Below are positions 11,057 through 23,174 of a DNA stretch of 64,000 nucleotides, piece by piece (positions within the stretch are counted from its first letter, which is position 1; every line of letters starts with the position of its first letter). Origin of the DNA: Tubiluchus corallicola (taxonomy: Eukaryota; Priapulida; Priapulimorpha; Priapulimorphida; Tubiluchidae). The notes under the pieces are model-generated. The model searched no databases and was not told where the DNA came from. It saw only the letters and a program-made list of their open reading frames with translations. The DNA lies in contig JAQGDQ010000241.1 of assembly GCA_030141605.1 (NCBI GenBank), forward strand, positions 1-64,000, written 5' to 3'. Made by a program: the position numbers and the translations under genes.

Positions 11057-14000
11057 ATGCCATTATTTGGAAAAGAACCTACAATGAAAGGTATTGTTTA
11101 TTTTAATTGAATTTGCTAACTTTTTGTGAAAATTGTCCTTTGTGTACGGCTACCGTGATTCTCACTGAAGAGTGAAGACCACCAACTTCATCTGAATGGC
11201 AATGTAATCGGTGGCAATGGCAATTGGGGCTGTAAGTTTAGACAAACTTGTGTTGCGCCTCCAACTCTCTTCCAAGTGATTCTTGAAAACATTTACACTG
11301 GAAGAGTTTCCAGTGGCGTGCAGTGAGTCGTGGAACAAGGCATGCAACCAGTTAGGGGGGTCTGGGGGAGCGCTGTAAGCTCCCCCACCAACGCATTTTT
11401 CTGTATTTAAGTGTATTTTTGCGGCCTCAAATGAGATATGAATTCTGGTACACAGAATTTCTCAAACGTTAGAAATGCATTGTATGTATGGACTGCATGC
11501 TACTGGAGAGTTCATTACATTACATCCTTCGTTAACCGGTTACAACTGTTAATAATCATTTGTTTTTACTAAGATCAAGTCTAGGCCTTTTCACTATTTT
11601 TTTCAAGCGGCCTTTCATTCTGCTGTCATCACTAACAGTAAAACATTCTCTAGGACATTACAGAATGTTATGTAGATCAGGCACTGTTATTAAAAGTGCA
11701 GTTGCAATAATTTTGCTGTACATATTTGAAATCAAGACAATTGACTAAAGATAACATGGCTGACATCTATCAAGTAAAACCCGGAAAACTTGCATTGCAT
11801 TGATTATTTTTCACACAGTTTGGCATGCTCCCTATAAGAATTTAGAATGCATTGGTAAGGTATTGCTTAACTTTCACAGGCAAGCACAATGCTATTCCAG
11901 TTGCCCGTATATTATAATTAATGTTTACACGGGACAGGAACATTCACTGCATATCCTGAATTGAAGTTTCTATATAAAGCCATCCTGTATGTTCTAATGA
12001 TCTTGTCTCTTGTATAGAACTTTATTTATAAAAAAACAGTCTCTCTCTCTTTCTCTCTCTCTCTCTCGCTCTCTCTCAGTGTGTGTGTGTCTCCCTCCCC
12101 CTTTCCAGGGATGAGAATTTTTAAACGCGGAATTCCGAGTTTATGGAAGACCAGTAGTGCCATTTTTGTAAATCGTGTAAATTCGTTGAGAAAATTTTTC
12201 GGGGTTAAACCTCGCTTTCGTTGAAATCGTAACCGAAACTTTCAGTAGCATTTTTCGAGGCTTTTATCCAGCTTATCTCCTAGATGTTAAAAATCGCTGA
12301 AACATTTTGGCTAAAATAGTTCAGATAAAGTGTAAATATCGTTTATTTGATAATCTGTACGATTGGTAGCATGCCTTTTACAGCAATGCGGCATATCTTC
12401 ATATTTTTCAAAAAAAAATTCTGAAGCTCTTTTAGCTGGGCACCTAAAGCTTGCGCCCCCCAGCTGCAGCCTGTACTAGCCTATAGGGTAATCTGGCCTT
12501 GCTCACTCAAGTCTTTAAAACTGCACACTAATTCCTTATTAAAATTGTTCTTTAGAACAAATGCGACAACAAGATAGGGTGCTGAGACGAACTGGCCGTG
12601 ATTTAGAAAAAGAAAAACGCGATTTGGAAAGGAAGGAGAAGCAATTGGTAAAAACTAAAATTTGTTTTTCATGTTTGGGTGTTGTGAATTAGTGACTTAT
12701 TGTAATAAATTGTAAATTTTATTAATGTAATGTTATTTTAAGCATTGAATATGTTTAACAAAATTATGCAGGACTAGGTAGATTAGATCTAAGCAGAATA
12801 CATGTATGCATTAATGAAGATTAGTCCATTGTTGTATACAGGGCCCTCTTAAGGCATTGGCACTGAGTAGTTAACCATGGCCATGCTTCCTCCTCCCCAT
12901 TTATTCTTTGCCGACATATCGTTCCAAATTTTGTGTTGCTTATAATCCTCGCTTTACAGCATGTTTTTTAAGTTTCAAGATTGGTTATGTTGATAGGATG
13001 AATAAAGTCTACTAATTTTTAGATTTTTAATTTTGGTAACCACTTACATTTGTATGCATGTACAACAGCTTAGTGTAATGCTTTTCACTGGGCATAAAAT
13101 ACTTTAAGACTGCCCTGATTTTGTATGCATTCGGTAAGCATGTAGTGCTCAATGTTGTAATAAATGTAATTACGTTAGTCACTTGTTCTTTATTCACATT
13201 TCTTGTAGAAAAAATAAAACTCCCATTTTAACATTTTGTAACTTTCTACATATATAGCTTTATCAGTTAAATGACTGTTAAAATTTCATTTTTCTATTTA
13301 GGAGCAAGAGATAAAGAAGGCTGCAAAAGCAAACAATAAGCAAGTATGGATAGAATTTCTTAAAACAATCATCTACATTGAAAAATGCAATTATTTTAAT
13401 ACTATGTTTTGTATCACTAGAAGTTGGCCTGTACATCTGAGTTTTGTGTTACTAATTTTCATCTTTAATAATAATAATACAACACAGTATTTGTGATTAG
13501 TTAGAAACTTCATAACTGAACCGTGCGAAGCACATCTAAAAATGTTTCCTGAAATTGTGTGTGAAAGACTCTGTATTAAGATTAAAAAAACCATATGCCT
13601 TGCTAATGTCTTTATTTGCAATGTGCAAGATTTGCTAAGCAGTGCGTCAAACTCCCAAGTGAATGCTAACAAATACAAACATTTTTCATTTCTCATTTTA
13701 TGTAGGCATGTACAATATTAGCAAAGCAACTAGTTCAAGTACGAAAGCAAAAGACACGTTTTTTCACAGCGCAGTCTCGAGTATCAGCTGTTGGTGCACA
13801 GTCTAAAGCAATGGGTGCCAATGTGAAAATGGCGGAAGCAATGGGAACCACGACGAAAGTACTGATGGATTTTATTCTACTATATTGTTTATATTAACAT
13901 TAATTGATACTTAGTTCTTGATGAATATGGATGGAAATAGCACGGGTAATAATGGCACAGTATATAACAGCACTATAAATGTGGCACAGTCACAGAAAAA

Positions 14001-16037
14001 AATGCACAGGGAAAAGACAAATCGAAAGTAAGAAAAAAGGCAATATGCTTGGTTAGGAATAAGTAGAAGTTACATAAGTGAGTAAAATTCAAGGTCTCTG
14101 AGTATTTTTCTGTTAAGAATTCAATTTCATTTTCTTGCTTTATAAGCTCCCATTTCTTAAATTGCATAATATCAGTCTGTTGGTTATATATTTGGTTTTT
14201 GCAAGTCTTAAGACTATATTGTAAGCCGTGTTACACTTAGTTTCAGCCTTTAAATTCATTGAATACAATTATTTCATAATTCATCGTATAATGTACCACA
14301 TTTTAACATTGCCATTATATGCAAATTGATATGCAGTAATTGATTCATTACATTTTGGGAATAACCATGACAAAAAATAGTAGCATAAATGATGCAATGA
14401 ACATAGTTATGAAATTTATTTTGTCATGTTGTTGGTGTTATTTTTTATCAGATTTTGATTTTCACTAAATAAAAGTCTAATGAGACTACATAAGACTACA
14501 TTGTTTCAGGCCATGCAAGACATGAATAAACGAATGGATCCACAGAAAGTTGCAAACACAATGAAAAATTTTGAAATGCAAAACGCAAAGATGGAAATGT
14601 CTGAGGAGATGAGTAGGTTTTATAAATGTGTTAATACTAAGTCTGAAATTCTGCTTTTCGATCTAGAGGTTCCAGGTTCAAATTCCAATAATGTTGGTTT
14701 TTTAAGCCAATTCTTGACCAGAACTCTCTTAGCCCCTATATCTACTCAATCTTAACTTAGTACTTCATCATGTATTGGGGAAAGAAAGATGGCTGGGCAA
14801 TGAGCTCTCCATCTATCCTCCTTGTGTGCTGAGATTATGTAAATAGATGCTGTAACCATCTATTTTAATGTTAGACTAGCAGTTATAATTAATGTAAGGC
14901 CACGAACTACCGTACATTCATGCTTGACAGTCATCTTCAAGCTTCAGCTTCAGTCAATTCCACTGAAATTTATTCACTGTGAATCAGATCGGCTAGTTAA
15001 TTTGAATTTATTGTTATTGTCATATGCATTTACCTGTTTCGGTGTAAGACAGGATATCTGTCTTTGGTAGTACATTATCATCTATATCTGCATTTATTAA
15101 GAGTAGAGCCTTATCTGTTTACTTATATTTAAATGTTGTGCCATTTGTGCGTAATGTGTGTCATTGAGCTCTGAATGTGCTGCTTAATAGATTTTATTTT
15201 CAGTAAACGATACCCTAGATGACATACTAGCAGAATCGGGTGACGAGGAAGAAGAAGACGCCATTGTCACTCAGGTCTTAGATGAAATAGGAATTGAAAT
15301 ATCTGGAAAGGTGAGAAATTAAACTTAGAGGAATGTTGGTAAAGACACTTGCATGATTGTAGCGCTGCCTGTATGTTGGACATGCAGTTATGTTGCTGGT
15401 GTATTTTGTATGATAAAGTAACCATCACAGATGCACTTAGAAGTGTTGCTGAAGAAAGAGTAACAACAAAAATTCATTTATATTTTATTGAGAAAATTTT
15501 TAAAATAAACAAACATTGGCAAGTTGATGCGTAAGTGGATATGCGCACTTTGATCTCATGCGAGTAATGTGTGTTCATTACTCATTCCAGTCAGTATAAT
15601 TCGTAAATTGTGGCTGTTTACTTCATAGAGGAAGGATGTTGTACATACAAACTGTGGTTGAGACACATCTGCTGGTTCAGTGGCTCATCTTAAATGGATA
15701 GTCATGATGAGTAAGGTTCCAGTCATGCCACAAACATCTCGTTGAGTAGGCCCTGCTTAAAAAATAATAAGACCTATAATGTTGTTGTCTTTGAGTTTTT
15801 GTTGGCATATTATACACCTTTCCTCTATGCAGGATATTTCTGTTACATATTTTCATTGCAATTGTAAGAATGCAAATCTTGCAAAGTTCGTGGCATTACT
15901 GTAGTATATTCTAGTAAGACATTTTCTCTTTACAGATGGCAACTGCACCCTCAGAGAAGGGTAAAATTGGAGAATCTTCGAAAGCTGGTATTACAGATGA
16001 AGAAATAGAGAAACAGTTACAGGCTCTCATGAAATAG
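11057..16037 (+). CDS. CHMP2B: Charged multivesicular body protein 2b (ESCRT-III subunit)
   Basis: Seven exons: 11057-11090, 12556-12647, 13302-13343, 13706-13858, 14510-14612, 15204-15310, 15936-16037. Together they make 633 bases, giving 210 residues; human CHMP2B has 213. All borders are GT..AG and the frame closes exactly. ESCRT-III subunits polymerise on endosomal and other membranes to drive budding and scission away from the cytosol. Seen here: a basic N-terminal helical region (RTGRDLEKEKRDLERKEKQL), the family segment KQLVQVRKQKTR, then KRMDPQKVANTMKNFE, and the acidic stretch GDEEEEDAIVTQVLDEIGIE. The C-terminal EEIEKQLQAL fits the motif that binds MIT domains of VPS4. It matches CHMP2B rather than CHMP2A in MDPQK, NDTLDD and EIGIEISGK. 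It lies between unrelated genes, so no operon-like link is implied. Confidence 0.96.
12039..12095. repeat. (CT)n then (GT)n microsatellite in CHMP2B intron 1
   Basis: CTCTCT runs with small interruptions, followed by GTGTGTGTGT. It lies inside intron 1 of CHMP2B. Confidence 0.85.
12455..12503 (+). repeat. Dispersed ~50-bp repeat, copy 2
   Basis: Contains CTGCAGCCTGTACTAGCCTA followed by AGGGTAATCTGGCCTTG. It is the second copy of the family seen at 6102 and 19504 and lies in CHMP2B intron 1. Confidence 0.6.
12839..13117. mobile_element. Possible hAT-type MITE in CHMP2B intron 2
   Basis: The left end reads CAGGGCCCTCTTAAGGCATT. The inverse of the right end reads CAGGGCAGTCTTAAAGTATT, matching at about 15 of 20 positions. 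The CAGGG start and size are like the clearer element at 38135. The flanking 8-mers agree only partly (5 of 8), so the target duplication is not secure. Confidence 0.45.
14655..14880 (+). mobile_element. tRNA-derived SINE-like sequence in CHMP2B intron 5
   Basis: GATCTAGAGGTTCCAGGTTC leads into AAATTCC, giving a near-perfect polymerase III B box (GGTTCAAATTCC) about 60 bases past exon 5. A non-tRNA tail follows, containing AAAGATGGCTGGGCAATGAG. The A-box half is not convincing, so this may be a 5'-truncated SINE. Confidence 0.5.
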
Positions 16038-16898
16038 CATTTTACGACATCCCTGATCCCATCATTAGTAAGGAGTGACTTGGATTATGGACTGCTGAGC
16101 AGTATGTAGTTTTAGGCTAGTTAATCAAGAAAAAACATTATTGTAAGTTCAGATTCGAAAAATCTGAAATGCTTTGTGATATGTGTTGTCTCAGTAGCAT
16201 TTGCATGGACTTTATTAAATAGCTTGGTCATGTGCACATACATCGATGTCTTTGTTTGCTTGTTACCCATCTACAAACATGTATCATGGTAGTGTTTATA
16301 AGAATGAGAAAATGAGAAGTCCAGTCAGCAAATGTTATGACATGAAACATTTCTGTACTATAAATTTTGTTTCAACAGAACTTATAGTTTCTCAGTAGTT
16401 CGTTAAACTTTGTTCATTTTTGGTTAAGTAATTCAAGTCGTCACTGTTCATTGTAATGCCCACTGCTCAGTGCTTTACTTGTATATATGGAAATACATTA
16501 TATGGTACTGCTTGTAAAACTTTGTGATTTATTATAAAATGGTTGCAGCATTGCTTTAGCATTACTTCTCATCGGATATTTCATTTTGAGTTTACATCAC
16601 ACTAACTGTGACATTGGATAGCAAATCTGCAGTGTATAATTTTACAGTTGTTACATTTTAATAAAAAATTTAGATGGGGTACTACGTACAGTAAAACAGG
16701 ACTTCAAGTGTTTCAAGTGTTATGTACCACTGTTTTCATAGGAAATGTTCTTAGCAAAGTTTTTTTTACATTCTGTTTTCCATTTTAAGTAGAGCTCATC
16801 GGAATATTGCATTATAGATAGTGAGCTTTATAAATTGATAAATTGTAACTTATGCCTTACTGTGATTATTGTTACACTGTTAACTTCTTTATGTAAAC

Positions 16899-16904
16899 AA
16901 TAAA
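16899..16904 (+). terminator. Poly(A) signal for CHMP2B
   Basis: AATAAA at 16899-16904. An alternative AATAAA lies at 16660-16665. Either gives a 3' untranslated region of 0.6-0.9 kb, and both are followed by T/GT-rich DNA. Confidence 0.5.
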
Positions 16905-17215
16905 GCTACGAAATTTTGAAGGATCTTTTTCTTAGCAATTTTTTTCTATAATTGAAAATAATGTGTGTAATTATGATTTTGCACTGTTGTAGTTTTTTGT
17001 ACATAATTATTTATATATTTTGCAATAAATGTGTAAATATGAAACTTTTGCTGGCTTGCAATTTTATCGAAGATTCATATTTGTGTAAAACTATTATATG
17101 CTATTAAGTGTAACCAATTAAATGCTATCATTTTCTTTTTCTTGCCACATAATTCTACTTGTCATGTATGTATGTATTAGGTGGTGGAGAAAAATGTGCG
17201 GAAGTGTAGATTCCA

Positions 17216-18110
17216 GTAATATTACAGTCGTGTGGTTTTTGTCTGTGAAAGTTAGAGGTTTGTAGTGGTTTTTATGTTATGACCGAAAAGCTTTTACATG
17301 TTAAAAAATTAAATACTGGAACTTTGTCAACTAATCATCAACTGAAAAACAGTTATGTTCAGTGCATTCAACACGGGGAGCAAGACTATAGAGGAATCAA
17401 ACCACTTTACATTGTGGTGATCTTCAAAGAAAGTAAAGCGTTGATAAAGATTTGCACTAATGTTTTTCTTTTACTAATAGGCATCATTACGACCTTTGTT
17501 ACTTTATTAGTAAAAGGTATAAATCAATTTAAATGAAATTATTCATTCATCGCAGCCTATATCAGAATCGTAATTACATATTATGTTTTCCTTTTGTTTC
17601 CTTGCTATTATTACATCATTTACTTTATTACATCAATTACATTGTCATCTACAAAAGCACGCATAACTTTGATAATTTTTTCATTTAAGTAAGGTGAGTG
17701 TGTTAATGACCGTATGGTCGTACATTCGCCTCGCACTACTTAAATCATTTTATTTGTTGTTTATTAATGTGTACGATATTGTATTTTGATGTGTGAAAAT
17801 AAATTCATAGTTCACAGTTCATTTGTTGCAAAGAAAAGATTTGTTGGGACTTAATCCTGTAGATTACAGTATCTGGGACCTTAAGAAGTCGGAAACTGTG
17901 TCAGCTGTTGGAGGAAACGCTTTTTTCTAGTTTGCAGTGAAAATGGTGGACACGAACATTTGCCCTAAATTTTAGTAATAGCGACACACAGTATCTAGGA
18001 GAATGATTTAAAATTGTTGATGTTTATACATAAAGTTAAGTGCGAGAATTTTCAATTGATTCCGTTATTTTCTTATAATATCGTGATGAAAACTCCAGGA
18101 CATTATTATT
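17216..18110 (+). pseudogene. Broken mariner/Tc1-like transposase relic
   Basis: Near 17841-17885 a frame reads LGLNPVDYSIWDLKK, like the conserved LNP.DY..W block near the transposase C terminus of mariner/Tc1 elements. Near 17930 another frame reads CSENGGHEHLP and stops, like the ENGGHF.HL ending of such proteins. The blocks lie in different frames, so the gene is frameshifted. Sequence near 17270 (GTTATGACCGAAAAGCTTTT) and near 18065 recurs in the same order at 58680 and 58990. No terminal repeats were confirmed. The 85-residue frame at 17279-17536 overlaps this relic and is not treated as a gene. Confidence 0.6.
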
Positions 18111-18569
18111 TTTCCACCATCTGATATACGTGTATGTTACAGCCAACGTGTAAAATTTAGACACGCGCGCTCACACACACACACACACACACCCGTGTAT
18201 GAGTATTGCAGTCACATTTGGTTGTTGCTTCGATCACTTGTTAACTTATTTGACAAAGTGATGTTGTCGATCTGATCACGTTTGCTTTGGAATCGATCTT
18301 GTAATCTCACACATCGTTTCATGAATACCAGTAGTTTGAGTGAAACAATTACAATGAGTGAAACACAGCAACTTTCTTCCTTTCTACCACCAGTGTGAAC
18401 AGGAGTTTAGAGTTCAACAATTTGGATTATGACAAGAGGTAAACTTTGTAGTTATTTTCATTTTAAGATTCGTTTTTCTCATTACCAATCAGTTTCTCAA
18501 ATAATATCATAGTTTTTATATAAAATATGCACAAATATTACGCACCTCTCTATTGTGCATTGTAACTGT

Positions 18570-18630
18570 ATTATATATATATATTATAATATATATATAT
18601 ATATTATTATATATTATATTATATATATAG
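18570..18630. repeat. (AT)n-rich tract
   Basis: TATATATA runs with ATTAT interruptions. The tract is nearly palindromic, so a cruciform or assembly slip is possible. Confidence 0.85.
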
Positions 18631-19503
18631 ACGTTTCCCTTTGCTGATTTAGCTAATATAATCTTTTCCATTAACTGGAATGCTGCGAAGTTCGTGCGTC
18701 AATATTTGAAAAGCTCTTGTCAACTTGACCTAAAACCGAAGCCAGAGCATCTTGCAACTAATGTGATACACTTGATAAGAAAATGTCTAATACTTAAATC
18801 ATTTTCTTGTAGGAAATCTACAAGTTCTTTCTACAAGCACAAGGGAATCTACAATGTCACAGGTATTTCATTGCAGGCCAGTGGTTTGGTTAGTGTGAAT
18901 ACGCTGAACTCACTTCATCCCTAAGAGTCCAATGTAAGGACATGGTGGCAGGGTTTCTTTGAAAACTATTTTGTTTATCACTTTTCAGTTTAAGTTCTTT
19001 ATCCAATATTCTTAAATTTACACAATTTCAATAAAAGCACAAACTTTTTTTAATGTTTAGCACTTTTCACTTAAAACTTTTTCAATTTTTTTTCTTTTAC
19101 TAACATTTGATTTTCTTTGCAGTTGAGAAAGTGTTGGGCTGAATTTGGGGCCCCTACACTAATGACATTATGGGCCTTTCAGACGGAGCCACCCTCTAAT
19201 TTACTCGCACTCATCTCGAATATTTTTTACTTGTGATATATTTTATTAATATTTGTATAGTTGGGACCCCGCATATTTCAAATAAAAGGCTTCAAAGAGG
19301 GATCCTTACCTGAAATGAAGAGCCTCAAACAAGGGTCCCTTATCTCAAATAAATGGCCCCAAACAGGGATCCTGTTTCTCAAATGAGGAGCAACTTTAAA
19401 ATTGGACTTTCAGACTTCCTGGCCTCCTTTTTTAAAGTTGAAATTTTATTTGAAGTTATATGAATTATTCAGCATTGCAAAGTATGACCCACTAAGCTTG
19501 AGA

Positions 19504-19552
19504 GACCCTAGGCTGCAGCCTATACTAGCCCCTATAGGGGAATGCAACCCTG
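19504..19552 (+). repeat. Dispersed ~50-bp repeat, copy 3
   Basis: AGGCTGCAGCCTATACTAGC followed by CCCTATAGGGGAATGCAACCCTG. It belongs to the same family as 6102 and 12455. Here the end has become a short palindrome, CCCCTATAGGGG. Confidence 0.6.
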
Positions 19553-19889
19553 CTTATATAACATAGTCGTAACTAAGTTGTTGCCATAATTTTAACTACG
19601 ACCCGTCCTTAATTATTTTTTCTTTCAAACTGGTGACTGCTTTACACACATTCTCTCACATTAGAAAACAAGTGAGGCTGTTTGTTATGCTAGAAAAATA
19701 TAACCAATATGATGGTTTTATTGACAAATTTGTTATTTGAAATTAACGCTAATTAACAATGAATATAAACAGGCCAAGAGGTGTAGTTTTACTAACAAAT
19801 TTGTTATTTACGAATAAACAATGAATACAAACAGCACAAGAGATGTAGATTGTATATTTAAACATAATTATGTCGACTTTCATATAACG

Positions 19890-20275
19890 GGCGACATCTT
19901 CAGACGTTGATAACAAGTTTTCAAAAGCAGGCAGTGTTTTATTTCTTCAAAAGAGTTTGTTGTCGTCAGACGCTGATAACAAGTTTTTAAAAAGATACAG
20001 CACTATTTTATGTTCTATTTCCTCAAAAGAGTTTATTATCATCACAAATCTAGCAGTATTTTATTATAAGTAAGCAAGCAAGCAAGTACGTCAGTGAGTG
20101 AGTGAGTGAGTGAGTAAGTAAGTAAGTAAGTAAGCAATTTATTGTCATTATATTAAAATATATAGGAATTTGCTCGGTTTTACGTACTATAACAAAAGAA
20201 AATTAACACACACGCACGCACGCACGCACACACACAAACACACTGTTGTGTTCTATTTCCTCAAAAGAGCTTGTT
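19890..20275 (+). repeat. Diverged repeats with TCAGACG.TGATAACAAG
   Basis: Units near 19898, 19975 and 20248 share TCCTCAAAAGAGTTTGTT-like and CAGACGYTGATAACAAGTTT-like sequence, the first two about 75 bases apart. Embedded at 20065-20132 are AAGC, GTGA and GTAA tetranucleotide runs. These are followed by TTTATTGTCATTATATTAAA, which has the look of a retroelement 3' tail. Confidence 0.5.
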
Positions 20276-20812
20276 ATTAACGTCTGATGATTCCGGTTAT
20301 AAGAGTCGAAATAATTAGGTTTAAATATGCCATCTACATCTTCTGGGCTGTCTATATTTATTGTTTATTAAATTAAAGCGGCAACCATTTATAGACGAAG
20401 ACTGCATTAATATCGTAGCAAGGCGAGAAAATCCATATCAAATGAGCCAAGTTCCACAGCTATTCACAGCATAATAGTCCATTTAAACACCTGCCTCTAG
20501 CCTTGTATACCACAGCAAACACTGAACAGCAAATCTTTTAGTAAGCAGATAGCTTTACCTGCACAGGTAGTTGAGGGTGTCTTGTCTCACAGTGAATTGC
20601 ACAAGCTTGAGTCCACATCTTGCTCACAGATGATACTGAAATTTCTCTCTCTTCTTTATTTCTCTACCGTTATAGAAGGACCCGAAATTATCAGAGCAAA
20701 TATACGACAACTATAATAAGTATGAATTGATCCATTCATAATGGGCAGGTATGAGGTGAAATAATGAGCACTTCTTCATTAATGTGCTTCGTTATCTTCC
20801 CAGTTATCATCA

Positions 20813-20836
20813 TCATCATCATCATCACCATCATCA

Positions 20837-20879
<43 letters not shown>

Positions 20880-20900
20880 CATCAACATCATCATCATCGC
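20813..20900. repeat. ATC/GTC trinucleotide microsatellite
   Basis: CATCATCATC, then CGTCGTCGTC, then CATCATCATC. The tract is interrupted but continuous over nearly 90 bases. Confidence 0.9.
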
Positions 20901-21059
20901 TGTTAAGTGTAGTTATCATTAGTATATAGCTTATTGCAATGCTTTCGTATTTTAAATATTGTTCTTAACTTACTTGTTCTTTTGACTTTGTTAATGTTGT
21001 ACTAGTTGTATGTTAGTCAGCTAAATTAAATAGACTCGAGTGTCGTCTTTATAAATATA

Positions 21060-21475
21060 GATTTTACATGACAAATGTAGACCTGCGTTAACTCAAATAT
21101 AGATTTAAGTAATTCAAATGTATCTTGGTAACTTAAATGTAAACTTAGGTAGTTCGAAAGTGTTAACAGTGGTTAACATTTTCAACAAATCTTAAGCGTT
21201 TTTGGCAAATCAAATGTAGACACATGTCAAGTCAAATGTGACAATAGTGTCTCAAATGTGGATAGGTAGTAAAGCTTCAGGATGTTAAATTACATTTCAG
21301 GTACCAAATCACATTCGAAATTCCCATGTCTATTTCTGACTTACCTGAGTCACATTTGAGTACCGAAACACATTAGAAATTCTTATGTTTACATTTGATT
21401 TACCTAAGTTACATTTGACCTGTGTCTACATTTAACGTGTAAAATCCATACAAGCTTAAATCTATTTGTCGTGTA
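21060..21475. repeat. Inverted-repeat block rich in CAAATGTA
   Basis: The left part begins ATTTTACATGACAAATGTAG. The reverse complement of the right part reads ATTTTACACGTTAAATGTAG. Between them are many copies of (T/C)AAATGTA on the plus strand at left and TACATTTGA-type complements at right. It may be a palindromic MITE or satellite fragment. No target duplication was found. Confidence 0.5.
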
Positions 21476-22089
21476 GTGAAATATGTAATTATGACATCTA
21501 TATTCCGTAAAATTCAGTATCTGTGAAATGAAATGTCTGTCTACTAAACAGGATTAAACTACCCGCCTTTTTACAAATGAAATTGAAATTAAACCATGTG
21601 GTAATTATGTATGTAAGCTAGCTTTGTTCAACTATTCTTGGTGTAATTCTGTAACTATGTATTGAAATATGTATTAAATAAATTAGACCTATAAAAATTG
21701 TATAAACAACATTGTAAAGGTAGTTTGTATTAGTGTTGTGTGCCAGTCAGTTCTGTTTAATTGACAGTGTTTATATACAGGTTAAAAGCTGATTTTTGAG
21801 ACCTTCTGTCATGCTTGTGTATGTGATGCTAGCAAATCTCGTAATCTACAACGCGCGCACATTGCGCGTCTAATCAGAACCCCTCATTGCCTTATTTTTT
21901 CAAATATGCTGCGCATTCGCTATGTGCCTATTGATGGTGTGCACGCTGATTGCAAACGGGATATTTCGAACTGGGACTCTACAATGGCTTCATGCTTCTA
22001 GATGATTATACACGTTGGTGTACACAAGCATTAGAACTAAATGTGGCTTTAATTTTGTGAAAAAATATAAATCAAATAATTATCAGAAA

Positions 22090-23160
22090 ATGTATGCGAC
22101 AGGTGACGTAAATTATCTGAAAACAACAACATTTGCAACTGAGGGAGGTGACAGAATTTTAAATGAATCAGACTTGGGCAGCTGCAATGTTACGCATGCA
22201 GAATTAATACCATTTGAGGTCTCTCTTGCTAACATCGTGTTCAATACAATCACAATTTTGATCATTTTGATGGCAAATGGTTTAGTGTTGATTGCTTTGT
22301 CGACAGAAAGGCGTAGGTTCGCGGAAAGTAAGTACGTTTTCGTGGCAAATCTGGCTGTAGCAGATTTTCTTTTTGGTATTGTAATGATTTACAACTTTGT
22401 TACCATATTCAAGTACGAAATATTGACTTATTACACCTGTCTGGGGTTATTCTGTGTCATAGAGTTCAGCCTGAGACTTTCAAATATCAGTTTGTTGCTG
22501 ATTTCGGTGGATCAGTTTGTCTGCTTGCAAAATCCGTTGAAATATCACGATGGTATACCTAAAAGTTTGATGAAGTCACTACTAGTCCTAGTCTGGTTCC
22601 TGCTCATTTTTGAAGCCTGCTTACCAATGATGGGTTGGTCACCGGGATCATCTTCATATCACGGATGTCTCTTTCTGGAAATGTTCAGCAAAAGTTATAT
22701 TTTAACATTTGATCTACTGCTATTTTGGTTGCCAGGAATAGCCATGGTTGTCATGTACTCAAATATCTTTTCTATTGCCTTACATCATGCACGGATGATC
22801 ACTGCGCAGGAGCAGGTGACCCCTCATTTAATTCAACAACAAGCGAAAGTTAAACGAGAAACTAAAACAGCAATAACAATCACCATAGTCATAGCCACTT
22901 TTGCCATCAGCTGGATTCCACTCTTACTCATCAGAGATATAGAAAGTATTGCTCCTGGGACATACAAGGGGCACCTGCTTGTACCTTACACGATTGCAGG
23001 GTGTAACAGTTGCTATAACCCATTCATCTATGCATTAAGAGACCGGAAGTTCCGGTATGCATACCGGAAGGTACTATGTAGACGATGTCGATGTGGAAGG
23101 AGTGGCACTGAAGTTATAAGGTTGAATAGTGTATCATCAAGGAGTGTGCTGACGATATAA
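22090..23160 (+). CDS. Class A GPCR, adenosine-receptor-like, with DQF in place of DRY
   Basis: Intronless, 356 residues. The first in-frame ATG is at 22090, and the open frame upstream of it has no ATG. Seen: two N-glycosylation sites (NES, NVT) in the N-terminal tail; TM1 with ANGLVLIAL; TM2 NLAVADFLFG; a TM3 Cys in YYTCLGLFC paired with the loop Cys in YHGCLFLE; DQF where DRY is usual; NPLKYHD in loop 2; WIP in TM6 (SWIPLLL); NPFIYALRDRKFR in TM7 and helix 8; then a Cys/Arg-rich tail (CRRCRCGR) that could be palmitoylated. The segment LPMMGW and the loop Cys placement resemble adenosine receptors and their melanocortin/cannabinoid relatives. The missing DRY Arg is likely to change coupling or basal activity. 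Ligand unknown. A poly(A) signal follows the stop by 15 bases. Confidence 0.92.
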   Translation: MYATGDVNYLKTTTFATEGGDRILNESDLGSCNVTHAELIPFEVSLANIVFNTITILIILMANGLVLIALSTERRRFAESKYVFVANLAVADFLFGIVMIYNFVTIFKYEILTYYTCLGLFCVIEFSLRLSNISLLLISVDQFVCLQNPLKYHDGIPKSLMKSLLVLVWFLLIFEACLPMMGWSPGSSSYHGCLFLEMFSKSYILTFDLLLFWLPGIAMVVMYSNIFSIALHHARMITAQEQVTPHLIQQQAKVKRETKTAITITIVIATFAISWIPLLLIRDIESIAPGTYKGHLLVPYTIAGCNSCYNPFIYALRDRKFRYAYRKVLCRRCRCGRSGTEVIRLNSVSSRSVLTI

Positions 23161-23174
23161 TCTACATGTAATTT

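Larger units (their letters stand above)
18130..22089. other. Repeat-rich gene-poor stretch
   Basis: No gene recognised over about 4 kb. It contains CA and AT microsatellites (18168-18192, 18570-18630), a dispersed repeat copy (19504), diverged repeats near 19890-20275, tetranucleotide tracts (20065-20132), an ATC/GTC triplet tract (20813-20900) and an inverted-repeat block (21060-21475). An AATAAA at about 21675 has no recognised gene upstream. Confidence 0.6.

Noticed and set aside
17279-17536. 85-codon ATG frame
   Set aside because: It overlaps the mariner-like relic, whose sequence recurs at 58680, so it is more likely transposon debris than a gene.
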